Below, in pieces: positions 8,210 through 17,841 of a stretch of 64,000 nt of DNA. This DNA comes from Paracoccaceae bacterium. GTDB taxonomy: Bacteria > Pseudomonadota > Alphaproteobacteria > Rhodobacterales > Rhodobacteraceae. The stretch's first letter is position 1, and the number at the start of each line of letters is the position of its first letter. The notes under the pieces were generated by a model. That model saw only the letters and a program-made list of their open reading frames with translations, was not told where the DNA came from and searched no databases. Both the position numbers and the translations under genes were made by a program. The stretch covers positions 92,762 to 156,761 of the forward strand of contig REBU01000061.1 in NCBI GenBank assembly GCA_007692585.1, written 5' to 3'.

Positions 8210-9408
8210 GCCTTTAGCAGCATCTTTAGGTCGCTGGCCGGGTCCATCAGGATTTCGGGGTCCGGGTTGCGGCCCTGTTCCAGCAGGCGTTTTGCCACCA
8301 TGAAAGCGCGTGGGTCACCCAGCGCATCGACAGCGAGGAACCGCGAGCCTTTGAAATACCAGTGGCTGCGGGCTTCGGCCTCGCGCACGAGCACGCGGTC
8401 AAAGCCAGTGTTCAGCCCGGCGATCTGCAGCTTCAGGTCAAATTGGTCTGACCAGAACCACGGCACCGGCGCATAGGTCTTGGCCGCGCCGAGTATGTTT
8501 TCGGCCACCAGTTCAGCCTGATCGATGGCGTTTTGCACAGATTCGAGTCGCAATTGCTCGCCCTGCCACGGAAAGGACGCGCAATCGCCTGCAGCCCAGA
8601 TATGCGGGTCCGATGTACGGCCCTGTGCATCGGTGCGGATGCCATTGTCGATCGCCAGCCCAGCCGCCTTGGCCAGCGCTGTAGCGGGCAGGATGCCGAT
8701 GCCCGCGATCACGAAATCTGCGTCAAGCCGCGTCCCATCGCTGAGCACGACACCTTCGACAAGCGTCTCGCCTACGATTCGCTGCAGACCTGTCGCCTCG
8801 AGGATGCGCACGCCATGCGCGGCGTGGAGCACGCGGATCGCGTCCGAGGTCTGCGCGCAGGCGACGCGACTGAGGATGCGCGGGGCCATTTCGATAACTG
8901 TAACCTGCAGCCCCTTCTTCGCAGCGACCGCAGCCGCTTCCAGCCCGACATAGCCGCCTCCGACGATGACCACGCGGCGTCCGGGTTGAAACGCGGGGGC
9001 CATTGCATCGACATCGTCAAGCCCGCGCACCACGCAGACACCACGTAGCGCGCCGCCGATCTCTGCGGGCAGGCGGCGGGGCGTCGAGCCTGTTGTCAGC
9101 GCCAGTGCGTCATAGCCAAGCAGCGCGCCGCCGAAGTGGATCGTGCGCGCGACCGGATCGATGCTCTCGACGCGGGTGTTCAGGCGCAAGGTGATGTTCT
9201 GGTCTGCATAAAAGCTCTCGGGGCGCAGAAAGAGCCGCTCCAGCGCCATTTCACCCAGAAGATAGGCTTTGGACAAAGGCGGGCGCTGGTAGGGGGGCAC
9301 AGCTTCTTCCCCGATCAGCACAAGTTCTCCGTCAAATCCGAGCGCGCGCAATTTGGCAACCAGTGCGGCCCCGGCCTGACCTGCACCGATCACTGCGATT
9401 GTTTTCAT
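8206..9408 (-). CDS. FAD/NAD-dependent ferredoxin reductase-type protein
   Basis: A 400-residue protein of the putidaredoxin/rhodocoxin reductase family. The N-terminal FAD-binding motif is VIGAGQAGAALVAKLRALG, and a second Rossmann motif VVIVGGGYVGLEAAAVAAKK binds NAD(P)H. The C-terminal IWAAGDCASF is the FAD ribityl-contact motif. Such enzymes pass electrons from NAD(P)H to a [2Fe-2S] ferredoxin serving a P450 or dioxygenase; no such partner is next to it. The start is the ATG at 9408 (MKTIAVIG); the frame is open further upstream but that part does not look like family sequence. Divergent from the peroxiredoxin gene. Confidence 0.86.
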   Translation of the reverse strand: MKTIAVIGAGQAGAALVAKLRALGFDGELVLIGEEAVPPYQRPPLSKAYLLGEMALERLFLRPESFYADQNITLRLNTRVESIDPVARTIHFGGALLGYDALALTTGSTPRRLPAEIGGALRGVCVVRGLDDVDAMAPAFQPGRRVVIVGGGYVGLEAAAVAAKKGLQVTVIEMAPRILSRVACAQTSDAIRVLHAAHGVRILEATGLQRIVGETLVEGVVLSDGTRLDADFVIAGIGILPATALAKAAGLAIDNGIRTDAQGRTSDPHIWAAGDCASFPWQGEQLRLESVQNAIDQAELVAENILGAAKTYAPVPWFWSDQFDLKLQIAGLNTGFDRVLVREAEARSHWYFKGSRFLAVDALGDPRAFMVAKRLLEQGRNPDPEILMDPASDLKMLLKA

Positions 9409-9490
9409 TCGACCTTGTTCCCTCTGGCCAGTGCTGCGTGAGATACTATGTTGAGAGCACAAGTAACCAAAACAAGGCGAGGAGCCAAGA

Positions 9491-9979
9491 ATGACGATCA
9501 AGACCGGGGACAAATTGCCAGACGCAAGTTTTTCGCGAATGGGGGCCGAGGGGCCTGAGCAGGTCGAGCTTGCGAGTCTGACCAAGGGACGCAAAGTGGT
9601 GATCTTTGCTGTGCCGGGAGCCTTTACGCCGACCTGCCATTCGGCGCATGTGCCGAGCTTCATCCGCTCGAAAGATGCAATCATGGCGAAGGGCGTGGAC
9701 GAAATCATCTGTGTGTCCGTGAATGATCCTTTCGTGATGAAGGCCTGGGGCGAGGCAACCGGCGCGGGCGAGGCCGGGCTGACGCTTCTGGCCGATGGCG
9801 CGGGCGCTTACACCAAGACCATTGGCATGGATTTCGATGCGCCGCCCGTCGGGCTGATTGGGCGCTCCAAGCGCTACGCGATGCTTGTCGAGGATGGCGT
9901 TGTCTCGGTGCTGAATGTCGAGGAGAGCCCCGGCACTTGTGAGGTGTCGGCAGGTGAAGCGCTGCTGGCGGCGATGTGA
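9491..9979 (+). CDS. Peroxiredoxin (Prx5-type, AhpC/TSA family)
   Basis: A 162-residue thioredoxin-fold peroxidase. The peroxidatic cysteine is C49 in PGAFTPTCHSAHVPSF, and a candidate resolving cysteine is C150 near the C-terminus in the GTCEVSAGE segment. Length and motif match the Prx5/'glutaredoxin-dependent peroxiredoxin' group, which reduces hydrogen peroxide and alkyl hydroperoxides in the cytoplasm. An AGGCGAGGAG ribosome-binding site precedes the ATG. The stop overlaps the next start by one base (TGATG), so the downstream gene is co-transcribed. Confidence 0.92.
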   Translation: MTIKTGDKLPDASFSRMGAEGPEQVELASLTKGRKVVIFAVPGAFTPTCHSAHVPSFIRSKDAIMAKGVDEIICVSVNDPFVMKAWGEATGAGEAGLTLLADGAGAYTKTIGMDFDAPPVGLIGRSKRYAMLVEDGVVSVLNVEESPGTCEVSAGEALLAAM

Positions 9980-11160
9980 TGGATGGCTGCGCGCTCCAGG
10001 TCACGCTGATCAGCGATCTGGGGCAGGTCGCGGCGTCCGATTGGGACGCATGTGCAAATCCGGGGGGCGCGCAGCCACCGCTCGACCCATTCACGACTTA
10101 TCGATTTCTGAGCGCGCTTGAGCAATCGGGCTCGGTGGGGGCAGGCACTGGATGGGATCCGCGATATCTGCTCGTCCATCAGGGCGGGATGCTGATTGCA
10201 GTGGCCCCGCTATACGTGAAATCCCATTCGCAGGGCGAGTATATCTTCGATCACGCCTTTGCGCAGGCTTATGCGCGCTCAGGCGGGCGGTATTACCCGA
10301 AATTGCAGGTGGCTGTGCCCTTCACGCCCGCGACAGGGCGGCGCTTTCTTTGTCTTCCCGGGTTTGAAGAGACGGGGATGGCGGCAATTCTGGAAGCCAT
10401 GGCGGCCATGGCGCGCGACAATCAGCTGTCTTCGGCACATGTGACCTTCTGCACAGAGACGGAGGCGCAGCGCGCGGCCTCGCTTGGTTTTTTGCACCGC
10501 GTAACCGAACAGTTTCACTGGGAAAATACCGGCTACGAGAGTTTCGATGCTTTTCTCGCAGCACTGTCTTCGCGCAAACGAAAGATGATCCGCAAGGAAC
10601 GCGCGACAGCACAGAGCTATGGTGGCATGATCCGGCAACTGACCGGTGACGAACTGCATCCGGGGCATTGGGACGCGTTCTGGGACTTCTATCAGGACAC
10701 AGGTGCGCGTAAATGGGGGACACCTTATCTGACGCGGGCGTTTTTCGACATCGTGCAGGAGACGATGCGCGATGATGTGCTGTTGGTGCTGGCCGAGCGC
10801 GATGGACGTCCGGTCGCAGGGGCGCTGAATTTCATCGGGCGCGAGACGATTTTCGGGCGCTATTGGGGTTGTATCGAGGATCATCCGTGCCTGCATTTCG
10901 AGCTGTGCTATTATCAGGCAATGGATTTTGCGATTGCCCGTCGGGTCGCGCGGGTCGAAGCCGGGGCGCAGGGGATGCACAAGCTCGCGCGCGGGTATCT
11001 GCCGTCGCAAGTACATTCGTTGCATTATTTCCCTGAGCGCGGCTTTCATCAGGCTGTCGCGCGCTACCTTGATCAGGAAGGGCGTGCGATTGCGCATGAA
11101 ATGCATACGCTGGCGGAATTCGCGCCGTTTCGCAAATCTGATGGAGGATCACATGGCTGA
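9979..11160 (+). CDS. FemAB/GNAT-like 'peptidogalycan biosynthesis' protein (DUF482)
   Basis: A 393-residue protein of the COG3146/DUF482 family, related to GNAT and FemAB acyltransferases. Recognisable segments are [20 protein letters not shown] mid-protein, [20 protein letters not shown], and the C-terminal KLARGYLP...[11 protein letters not shown] that is conserved in this family. Genomes often annotate it as a GNAT N-acetyltransferase without an assigned substrate. Start at ATG 9979, overlapping the peroxiredoxin stop; its stop overlaps phhB by eight bases. Family recognition is good, function unknown. Confidence 0.8.
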   Translation: MDGCALQVTLISDLGQVAASDWDACANPGGAQPPLDPFTTYRFLSALEQSGSVGAGTGWDPRYLLVHQGGMLIAVAPLYVKSHSQGEYIFDHAFAQAYARSGGRYYPKLQVAVPFTPATGRRFLCLPGFEETGMAAILEAMAAMARDNQLSSAHVTFCTETEAQRAASLGFLHRVTEQFHWENTGYESFDAFLAALSSRKRKMIRKERATAQSYGGMIRQLTGDELHPGHWDAFWDFYQDTGARKWGTPYLTRAFFDIVQETMRDDVLLVLAERDGRPVAGALNFIGRETIFGRYWGCIEDHPCLHFELCYYQAMDFAIARRVARVEAGAQGMHKLARGYLPSQVHSLHYFPERGFHQAVARYLDQEGRAIAHEMHTLAEFAPFRKSDGGSHG

Positions 11161-11440
11161 GAAACTGACTGACCGCGCTGCCTTGGACCAACTTTTGCAA
11201 GGCGATTGGGCGCTTGTCGACGGGCGGGATGCGATTTGCAAGGAATTCGTCTTTGCCAATTTCATCGAGGCGTTTGGCTGGATGAGCAAAGTCGCGCTTG
11301 TGGCCGAGAAGCTCGATCATCATCCCGAGTGGTCGAATGTTTACAAGACGGTTGAGGTCACCTTGACCACGCATGATGCGGGTGGACTGTCCGAGTTGGA
11401 CATCACACTCGCCAAGCGCATGGATGCTTTGGCCGCTTGA
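11153..11440 (+). CDS. phhB: Pterin-4a-carbinolamine dehydratase
   Basis: A 95-residue protein of the usual length for this family. The active-site segment [20 protein letters not shown] is diagnostic, with the paired histidines and tryptophan. The enzyme dehydrates 4a-hydroxytetrahydrobiopterin and recycles the pterin cofactor of aromatic amino acid hydroxylases; in many bacteria without such a hydroxylase its role is less clear, and none is adjacent here. The ATG overlaps the preceding stop and is preceded by GGAGG. A very strong hairpin begins seven bases after its stop codon. Confidence 0.92.
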   Translation: MAEKLTDRAALDQLLQGDWALVDGRDAICKEFVFANFIEAFGWMSKVALVAEKLDHHPEWSNVYKTVEVTLTTHDAGGLSELDITLAKRMDALAA

Positions 11441-11446
11441 ACGGTG

Positions 11447-11522
11447 CAAAAGCGCGTCCTGCGTGGGCCCGCACGGCACGGCACGGAGCGTGCCGTGCGG
11501 GCCCACGCAGGACGCGCTTTTA
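11447..11522. terminator. 33-bp perfect inverted repeat, likely strong two-way terminator
   Basis: Positions 11448-11480 are the exact reverse complement of 11489-11521: 33 paired bases around an eight-base loop. The outer ends are AAAA on the left and TTTT on the right, so transcripts from either strand would form a GC-rich stem followed by a short U run. It lies directly after phhB and ends 39 bases before the THUMP methyltransferase gene. The arm length is unusual for a simple Rho-independent terminator. Confidence 0.8.
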
Positions 11523-11560
11523 TACTGGTCTTGGCGCGGGTTTCGCCCTATCGCGGCGTG

Positions 11561-12664
11561 ATGAGCAACATAACATATCCCCTCTTTCTGGCCTGTCTGC
11601 CGGGGCTGGAGCCAGTTCTGGTCGAGGAGGCTCGCGCCTTGGGTTTTCCTGATCCTGTGGCCGTGCCCGGTGGCGTTGAGACATCAGGCAGCTGGCGCGA
11701 CATCTGGCGCGCTAATCTGTGGCTGCGCGGCGCGAGCCGCGTGCTGGTGCGTATCGGCAGTTTCCGTGCGATGCATCTTGCGCAGCTCGACAAACGGGCG
11801 CGGAAATTTCCCTGGGCGGAGGTGTTGCGCCCTGATCTGCCGCTGCGGGTCGAGGTGACCTGCACGCGCTCGCGCATCTATCATCAGGGCGCGGCGGCCC
11901 AACGGATCGAGCGCGCCATTGCCGAGACCTTGGGCGCGCCGATTGATCCCAAGGCCGACATCCGACTGATGGCGCGGATTGACGATGATCTGGTGACTTT
12001 TTCGCTCGATACGTCGGGCGAAGGGCTGCACAAACGCGGTCACAAGCTGGCCACTGGCAAGGCTCCGCTGCGCGAAACCATGGCGGCACTTTTGCTGCGG
12101 CAGATGGGGTTTGACGGTAGCCAGCCCGTAATTGACCCGATGTGCGGCTCTGGAACCTTCGTGATCGAGGCCGCAGAAATTGCCATGGGTCTGGCACCGG
12201 GGCGCGATCGTGACTTTGCCTTTGAACGTTTGGGGTGCTTTCATCCGAAGGTCTGGAGCGCGATGCGCAAGCCGAGCCCGCATGCCGCACCGTTGCAGTT
12301 CCTTGGTTTTGACCGTGATCAGGGCGCCGTCCGCAATGCCGAGGCCAATGCCGCGCGCGCGGGCGTCCTGGACTGCACCCGTTTCGCCTGTCAGCCGATC
12401 AGCGCCCTGACGCGGCCCGACACGACACCTGGCCTGATCATGGTCAATCCGCCTTACGGCGGGCGGATTGGTGCTGCCAACCTGCTGTTTGGTCTTTATG
12501 CCAGCCTCGGAACTGTCCTGAAGGCGCAATTCCAAGGCTGGCGCGTGGGGCTTGTCACGTCCGAACGCAAGCTTGCGCAGGCGACCGGGTTGCCGCTGAC
12601 CCCCGGCCCGCTGCTGCCGCATGGCGGGCTGAAAGTTCAGCTTTTCCAGTCCCCGCCGCTCTAA
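11561..12664 (+). CDS. THUMP-domain class I SAM-dependent RNA methyltransferase
   Basis: A 367-residue protein with an N-terminal THUMP RNA-binding region (about residues 1-155) and a C-terminal methyltransferase domain of the UPF0020/RlmL type. The SAM motif is VIDPMCGSGTFVIEAAEIA and the catalytic motif is MVNPPYGGRIG (NPPY, N2-guanine type). It resembles the RlmL half of E. coli RlmKL, which modifies G2445 of 23S rRNA. The start is ATG 11561 (MSNITYPLFL); the longer frame reads through the 33-bp hairpin and is rejected. The exact target base is inferred only from homology. Confidence 0.86.
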   Translation: MSNITYPLFLACLPGLEPVLVEEARALGFPDPVAVPGGVETSGSWRDIWRANLWLRGASRVLVRIGSFRAMHLAQLDKRARKFPWAEVLRPDLPLRVEVTCTRSRIYHQGAAAQRIERAIAETLGAPIDPKADIRLMARIDDDLVTFSLDTSGEGLHKRGHKLATGKAPLRETMAALLLRQMGFDGSQPVIDPMCGSGTFVIEAAEIAMGLAPGRDRDFAFERLGCFHPKVWSAMRKPSPHAAPLQFLGFDRDQGAVRNAEANAARAGVLDCTRFACQPISALTRPDTTPGLIMVNPPYGGRIGAANLLFGLYASLGTVLKAQFQGWRVGLVTSERKLAQATGLPLTPGPLLPHGGLKVQLFQSPPL

Positions 12665-12888
12665 GGTTTTGGTGGCGCATCCGGGTCAGGTTGGCTGATC
12701 CCCTTGAAGATGCGCTTCAGGGGAAAGGCCCAAAGAATGCCCAAGCCAATGTAAATCAGAAGCTCGACCAGAAAATGCGGGCGGTCAAACAGGACCATGA
12801 TGTTCAGCGCCACGATGATATAGAGCGGCAGAGCGACAAGGAGCGCGACAAGCGCCCAGCGTCGGCGAGCTTTCCATGAGAGTGCCAT
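12661..12888 (-). CDS. DUF2842 small membrane protein
   Basis: A 75-residue protein with two hydrophobic segments, about residues 10-33 (WALVALLVALPLYIIVALN) and 41-58 (VELLIYIGLGILWAFPL), and a short proline-rich tail. Length and pattern match DUF2842, an alphaproteobacterial family of unknown function. Its start overlaps the purA stop by one base, so it is probably co-transcribed behind purA. The end overlaps the convergent methyltransferase gene by four bases. Confidence 0.8.
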   Translation of the reverse strand: MALSWKARRRWALVALLVALPLYIIVALNIMVLFDRPHFLVELLIYIGLGILWAFPLKRIFKGISQPDPDAPPKP

Positions 12889-14180
12889 CAGTCTGCAAAC
12901 GGGTCCGTTACAAGGATTGTGTCATCGCGTTCAGGTGATGTGGAAAGTAGCGCGACCGGGCAATCAATCAACTCCTCGACGCGGCGGACATATTTGATGG
13001 CATTCGCAGGCAGGTCAGCCCAGCTGCGCGCGCCCTCGGTGGACTCGTTCCAGCCCGGCATTTCCTCGTAGATCGGGGTGCAGCGTGCTTGTTGATCAGC
13101 GGCTGTGGGCAGGTAATCGAGCCGTTGGCCGTCCAAGTCGTAGCCCACGCAGATTTTCAGCACCTCGAACCCGTCGAGGACGTCAAGTTTGGTCAGCGCG
13201 ATACCCGTCACGCCCGACGTAGCGCAGGTCTGGCGCAAAAGGCAGGCATCGAACCAGCCGCAGCGCCGCTTGCGCCCGGTGGTCGTGCCGAATTCATGCC
13301 CACGCTCGCCCAGCCGCTGGCCGTCAGCATCATGGAGTTCAGTGGGGAAGGGGCCTTCGCCGACGCGGGTGGTATAGGCCTTGACGATGCCGAGCACGAA
13401 ATCAATCGCACCGGGTCCGACGCCGACACCGGTCGCAGCCTGTCCTGCGATGACATTGGACGATGTGACATAAGGATATGTCCCGAAATCCACATCAAGA
13501 AGCGCGCCCTGTGCGCCCTCAAAGAGGATACGTTTGCCCGCCTTGCGCTTGTCATTGAGTACTTTCCAGACCGGTGCGGCATATTCCAGGATCTTGGGCG
13601 CAATGGCGCGCAGGCTGTCCAGAAGTGCTTCGCGGTCGATGGGGTCCAGTCCCAGCCCGTTGCGCAGGGCGTTGTGATGGACCAGCGCCCGGTCCACGCG
13701 GGTTTGCAAGGTTGCGTCATCCGCAAGATCAGCCACGCGGATTACGCGGCGGCCAACCTTGTCCTCGTAGCATGGCCCGATCCCGCGCCCGGTCGTGCCG
13801 ATCTTGGCGACCGAGTTCTGGCTCTCGCGCGCACGGTCCAACTCGCCATGGAAGGGCAGGATCAGGGGCGTGTTTTCTGCGATCATCAGCGTCTCGGGGG
13901 TGATCTCGACCCCCTGGCCGCGGATCGTCTCGATCTCCTGAAGCAAATGCCAAGGATCGAGCACAACGCCATTCCCGATGATCGAGAGCTTGCCGCCCCT
14001 TACCACGCCCGAGGGCAGCGCGTGCAGCTTGTAGACCTTGCCATCGATGACCAGCGTGTGACCGGCATTATGGCCCCCCTGAAAGCGCGCGACGACATCG
14101 GCGCGCTCCGAGAGCCAGTCCACGATCTTGCCTTTCCCTTCGTCACCCCATTGAGCGCCGACTACGACCACGTTGGCCAT
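12888..14180 (-). CDS. purA: Adenylosuccinate synthetase
   Basis: A 430-residue enzyme that condenses IMP with aspartate using GTP, the first committed step to AMP. The N-terminal P-loop signature QWGDEGKGK, the [10 protein letters not shown] segment, the [10 protein letters not shown] motif and [12 protein letters not shown] near residue 300 are all typical. Length matches the family. The start is [13 protein letters not shown] at 14180; the upstream in-frame extension is not conserved in character. A 168-base gap separates it from the divergent secG gene. Confidence 0.96.
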   Translation of the reverse strand: MANVVVVGAQWGDEGKGKIVDWLSERADVVARFQGGHNAGHTLVIDGKVYKLHALPSGVVRGGKLSIIGNGVVLDPWHLLQEIETIRGQGVEITPETLMIAENTPLILPFHGELDRARESQNSVAKIGTTGRGIGPCYEDKVGRRVIRVADLADDATLQTRVDRALVHHNALRNGLGLDPIDREALLDSLRAIAPKILEYAAPVWKVLNDKRKAGKRILFEGAQGALLDVDFGTYPYVTSSNVIAGQAATGVGVGPGAIDFVLGIVKAYTTRVGEGPFPTELHDADGQRLGERGHEFGTTTGRKRRCGWFDACLLRQTCATSGVTGIALTKLDVLDGFEVLKICVGYDLDGQRLDYLPTAADQQARCTPIYEEMPGWNESTEGARSWADLPANAIKYVRRVEELIDCPVALLSTSPERDDTILVTDPFAD

Positions 14181-14348
14181 GCATGTATCCCTTCGCGAAA
14201 TGCAATCCGACGGCACTTGTAGCGGCACAGCGCGCGGTGTGAAACCCGAAATGCAGCGCCGCGCCACCCGTATCTTCACGGAAACAGGGGTTGCGGCAAG
14301 GCGGGACAGCGCCTAAGTAGGCGTGGAATTTACAGACGGGTTGTCCTG

Positions 14349-14711
14349 ATGCAAAATGTCGTGCTCATTGTTCATCTTCTGCTGGCGCTGGTGCTGATCG
14401 GTGTGGTCTTGCTGCAGCGCTCCGAAGGCGGGGGACTGGGCATTGGTGGTGGCGACGGCAACCCGAGCGCCGGGCGCCCACCGCTGACCGCGATGGCAAA
14501 GCTCACCTGGGCGCTGGCAGTGGCCTTTATCGTGACATCGCTCACACTTACCATCATCGCGGCTCAGCAATCGGCGACGACATCTGTGCTTGACCGGCTT
14601 GGTGTCGCAAGCCCACCCTCCGCGGTTGAATTGCCTGTCCTGCCGCTCGGTGACGGGCTTCTGCCGCCGCCTGCTGCAGATGACACATTGGCACCACCTC
14701 CGGCGGATTAA
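14349..14711 (+). CDS. secG: Preprotein translocase subunit SecG
   Basis: A 120-residue inner-membrane protein with two transmembrane helices, about residues 3-22 and 57-77. The conserved cytoplasmic loop LLQRSEGGGLG is the SecG hallmark, followed by a proline/alanine-rich C-terminal tail that is common in alphaproteobacteria. SecG joins SecYE and helps SecA-driven export. Upstream of pyrG, as in many Rhodobacteraceae. A GC-rich hairpin at about 14731-14756 follows the gene and may terminate it. Confidence 0.93.
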   Translation: MQNVVLIVHLLLALVLIGVVLLQRSEGGGLGIGGGDGNPSAGRPPLTAMAKLTWALAVAFIVTSLTLTIIAAQQSATTSVLDRLGVASPPSAVELPVLPLGDGLLPPPAADDTLAPPPAD

Positions 14712-14863
14712 GTAATCTTCACAATAGTTAGCGGGCGCGGGTTTCGCGCGCCCCCTATCTTGCGGTTTCAAACAATCTCGACTAAGGCTTGAACCCCGTG
14801 ATGGTCGGTGCTGCATCTTGCAGATCTGACCCGCATCTGTTCAGTCACGGGAGTCCTGCGATC

Positions 14864-16507
14864 ATGGCACGGTATATTTTCATCACAGGTGGCGTGGTGT
14901 CGTCGCTGGGCAAAGGGCTTGCTTCCGCGGCGCTTGGTGCCTTGCTGCAGGCGCGGGGCTTCACGGTGCGGTTGCGCAAGCTTGACCCTTACCTGAATGT
15001 CGATCCCGGCACGATGTCGCCTTTCGAGCATGGCGAGGTGTTCGTGACCGATGACGGTGCAGAGACTGATCTCGATCTGGGCCATTACGAGCGCTTCACC
15101 GGGGTTGCGGCGCGCAAGACTGATTCGGTGTCCTCTGGGCGGATCTATTCCAATGTGCTCGACAAAGAACGGCGCGGCGATTACCTTGGCAAGACCATTC
15201 AGGTGATCCCGCATGTCACGAATGAAATCAAGGACTTCCTCGCCATTGGTGAAGCTGAGGTCGATTTCATGCTCTGCGAGATTGGCGGGACTGTCGGCGA
15301 TATCGAGGGGCTGCCGTTCTTCGAGGCGATCCGCCAGTTCAGCCATGAACGCCCGCGCGGGCAGTGCATTTTCATGCATCTGACGCTGTTGCCCTATCTG
15401 ACCGCCTCGGGCGAGTTGAAGACCAAGCCCACGCAGCATTCGGTCAAGGAATTGCAGTCGATCGGGATTGCGCCTGATGTGCTGGTCTGCCGTTCCGAGC
15501 AGCCGATCCCGGAGAAGGAACGCCAGAAGATCGCGCTTTTTTGCAATGTGCGCCCCGAAGCGGTGATCCCGGCCTATGATCTGGTTTCGATCTACGAAGC
15601 GCCGCTGGCCTATCACGCTGCGGGTCTGGATCAGGCGGTACTTGATGCGTTCGACATCAACCCTGCGCCGCGCCCCAATCTGACCCGCTGGGAAGATGTC
15701 AATGACCGGTTGAAAAACCCCGAAGGGACTGTGCGTATTGCCATCGTGGGCAAATATGTGCAGCTTGAGGACGCCTATAAGTCGATCAAGGAAGCGCTGG
15801 TGCATGGCGGCATTGCCAATCGCGTCAAGGTGCAGGTCGAATGGATCGATGCCGGTGTCTTCGACAGCGAAGATCCGGGCCCGCATCTGGAGCGTTTCCA
15901 CGCAATCCTTGTGCCCGGTGGTTTTGGCGAGCGTGGGACGGAAGGCAAGATCCGCGCGGCCACTTACGCGCGCGAAAAGAAAATCCCCTATTTCGGGATC
16001 TGTCTGGGTATGCAGATGGCGGTGATCGAGGCGGCGCGAAATCTCGCCGGGATCGCAGATGCGGGATCAGAAGAATTCGACCATGAAGCGGGCAAGAAGC
16101 GCTTCACACCTGTGGTCTATCACCTGAAGGAATGGGTGCAGGGCAATCACAAGGTCGAGCGCAAGGTGAGTGATGACAAGGGTGGGACGATGCGGCTCGG
16201 GGCCTATTCGGCGACGCTCAAGGAAGGCTCGCGCGTGGCGGCGATTTATGGCAGCACCCGGATCGAGGAGCGCCACCGCCACCGTTATGAGGTGGATACG
16301 CAGTTTCGTGCAGCGCTCGAGGGCAAGGGGCTGAGCTTCTCGGGCATGTCGCCGGATGGCAAATTGCCAGAGATTGTCGAGCATGAAGGGCATCCCTGGT
16401 TCATCGGTGTTCAGTTTCACCCGGAGCTGAAATCAAAGCCATTTGATCCGCATCCGCTGTTTGCCGATTTTGTGCGCGCAGCGGTCGAGGTCTCGCGGCT
16501 CGTCTGA
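14864..16507 (+). CDS. pyrG: CTP synthase
   Basis: A 547-residue enzyme that aminates UTP to CTP with glutamine. The N-terminal synthetase domain opens [18 protein letters not shown] and continues with [14 protein letters not shown]. The C-terminal glutamine amidotransferase domain has the nucleophile in FGICLGMQM and the catalytic His/Glu in [10 protein letters not shown]. Length matches the family. The start is ATG 14864; an in-frame extension to 14789 exists but lacks family resemblance. Confidence 0.97.
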   Translation: MARYIFITGGVVSSLGKGLASAALGALLQARGFTVRLRKLDPYLNVDPGTMSPFEHGEVFVTDDGAETDLDLGHYERFTGVAARKTDSVSSGRIYSNVLDKERRGDYLGKTIQVIPHVTNEIKDFLAIGEAEVDFMLCEIGGTVGDIEGLPFFEAIRQFSHERPRGQCIFMHLTLLPYLTASGELKTKPTQHSVKELQSIGIAPDVLVCRSEQPIPEKERQKIALFCNVRPEAVIPAYDLVSIYEAPLAYHAAGLDQAVLDAFDINPAPRPNLTRWEDVNDRLKNPEGTVRIAIVGKYVQLEDAYKSIKEALVHGGIANRVKVQVEWIDAGVFDSEDPGPHLERFHAILVPGGFGERGTEGKIRAATYAREKKIPYFGICLGMQMAVIEAARNLAGIADAGSEEFDHEAGKKRFTPVVYHLKEWVQGNHKVERKVSDDKGGTMRLGAYSATLKEGSRVAAIYGSTRIEERHRHRYEVDTQFRAALEGKGLSFSGMSPDGKLPEIVEHEGHPWFIGVQFHPELKSKPFDPHPLFADFVRAAVEVSRLV

Positions 16508-16570
16508 TCTGTCGCAGACAGTCAGGGCGATGTCGCGCGCAGGCGCGCTGGGGCTGGGCGGCCATGGCAC

Positions 16571-17260
16571 ATGGCAGATATGGAACCTGCCACTGTTATC
16601 CCGCTTTTGTCTGATCGTCCTGCCTGGGGGTATCTCGCGCGGGATGTGCTGGAGATGTATCGCACCATCCCCGCTGGTGGCAGCGCTAAGATCCGTGCTC
16701 ATCAGCGGCTGGTGCGGGAAAAGATCACGGCGCTTCTGCGCGCCAACCCGCCGCTGCGCGATCCAGTCGCGGGGGTCAAGCCCGTCACGGCGCATCTGCA
16801 ACGTGCGCTCGATCAAGGGCGCGACACGCCCATGAGCCGGGTAATCCGCAGCATTGACCGGCTGAAAGACGTGCTTGCCTGGCAATATGGTTATGAAAAA
16901 GTCCCGCGTGGGCTGGATCAGAAATATGCTTATGCCGAACTGGTCGGCCCAACCGGACCTGTGCCAAGCGATCAGATCATCCTGGGGCTGGTCCTGTTCG
17001 CACCAGGCTGCATATATCCGACCCACGCCCATGACGGGATCACCGAATCCTACATCTGCTTGTCCGGGGCGATGTCGCAGAACGATCAGGGCGTTTACGT
17101 GCCTGGTTCGATGATTTTCAACCCGCCCGGGCAGATGCATCGGATCACCGTCGCGGATCAGGAGCCGTCGCTTCTTGCCTACGCTTGGACAGGGCCTGCG
17201 GAAAAACTGGCCTCGCAAAAAATGGTGTTCAGTCGCAAGCCCCGCACAGCTGCGCGCTGA
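16571..17260 (+). CDS. dddL: DMSP lyase, DddL-type cupin
   Basis: A 229-residue protein whose C-terminal cupin domain has IYPTHAHDGITESYICLSG and NPPGQMHRIT...LLAYAWTG. Candidate metal ligands are H152, H154 or E159, Y161 and H190, which fit the two cupin motifs of the DddL/DddQ/DddW lyases. These enzymes cleave dimethylsulfoniopropionate to DMS and acrylate. The long N-terminal helical part (residues 1-120) and total length favour DddL over DddQ (about 200 residues). Unlike the acuR-acuI-dddL cluster known from Rhodobacter sphaeroides, no acuI is present here; a TetR gene lies two genes away. Downstream is ridA, 63 bases away. Confidence 0.78.
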   Translation: MADMEPATVIPLLSDRPAWGYLARDVLEMYRTIPAGGSAKIRAHQRLVREKITALLRANPPLRDPVAGVKPVTAHLQRALDQGRDTPMSRVIRSIDRLKDVLAWQYGYEKVPRGLDQKYAYAELVGPTGPVPSDQIILGLVLFAPGCIYPTHAHDGITESYICLSGAMSQNDQGVYVPGSMIFNPPGQMHRITVADQEPSLLAYAWTGPAEKLASQKMVFSRKPRTAAR

Positions 17261-17323
17261 GGGGCTGGTATTGCATGCCCCTTAATGCGTAGACTTGCGC
17301 GGAGTGACAAAGGACACGGACCC

Positions 17324-17788
17324 ATGACAAACCTGATAGAATCCCGATTGGCCGAACTCGGCCTGAGCTTGCCTGACGCGCCTGCACCTGCGGCGAATTA
17401 TGTGCCCTATGTCCAAAGCGGGGCGCTTATCTTCATTTCGGGGCAGATCAGCGCCGGGCCAGAGGGGTTGATCTGCGGCAAACTTGGCGCCGATCTGGAT
17501 CTAGAGGCCGGCGTTGCCGCTGCCCGGGCATGTGGCTTGGCGCTGATTGCGCAATTACGTGCCGCCTGCGGGGGCGATCTGACGCGGGTGGTGCGGATCG
17601 TCAAGCTGACCGGGTTTGTCAATTGTGCCCCGGATTTCACGGATCAGCCGAAAGTCGTCAATGGCTGCTCGGATCTGATGGTGGCTGTGTTCGGCGAAGC
17701 AGGGCGCCATGCCCGCGCGGCCGTCGGTGCGCCGTCCCTGCCCTTGGGGGTCGCGGTCGAGATCGAGGGCATTTTCGAGATCGCTTGA
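17324..17788 (+). CDS. RidA-family (YjgF/YER057c/UK114) protein
   Basis: A 154-residue member of the longer RidA subgroup (about 150 residues, as opposed to the 128-residue core type). Features are AANYVPYVQSGALIFISGQI near the N-terminus, the VVRIVKLTGFVN segment, and ARAAVGAPSLPLGVAVEIEG near the C-terminus with the conserved Arg and Glu. RidA proteins deaminate reactive enamines/imines made by PLP enzymes. Start MTNLIESRL at ATG 17324. It could share a transcript with dddL. A hairpin ends the gene. Confidence 0.88.
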   Translation: MTNLIESRLAELGLSLPDAPAPAANYVPYVQSGALIFISGQISAGPEGLICGKLGADLDLEAGVAAARACGLALIAQLRAACGGDLTRVVRIVKLTGFVNCAPDFTDQPKVVNGCSDLMVAVFGEAGRHARAAVGAPSLPLGVAVEIEGIFEIA

Positions 17789-17802
17789 ATTTTGGACGGC
17801 TT

Positions 17803-17841
17803 GGTGGCCGCTGTCCGCGGGACGCCGCGGACATGGCCGCC
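17803..17841. terminator. Hairpin between convergent ridA and tetR
   Basis: A perfect 8-bp stem GTCCGCGG/CCGCGGAC with a four-base loop (17821-17824), extended outward by pairing GGCC blocks across small internal loops. It lies in the 52-base gap between two convergent genes. There is no clear U run, so it is a probable but unproven terminator. Confidence 0.5.

Noticed and set aside
11444..11560. N-terminal extension of the THUMP methyltransferase through the 33-bp hairpin
   Set aside because: The extension encodes low-complexity Arg/Ala sequence from the inverted repeat; MSNITYPLF at 11561 matches the family start.
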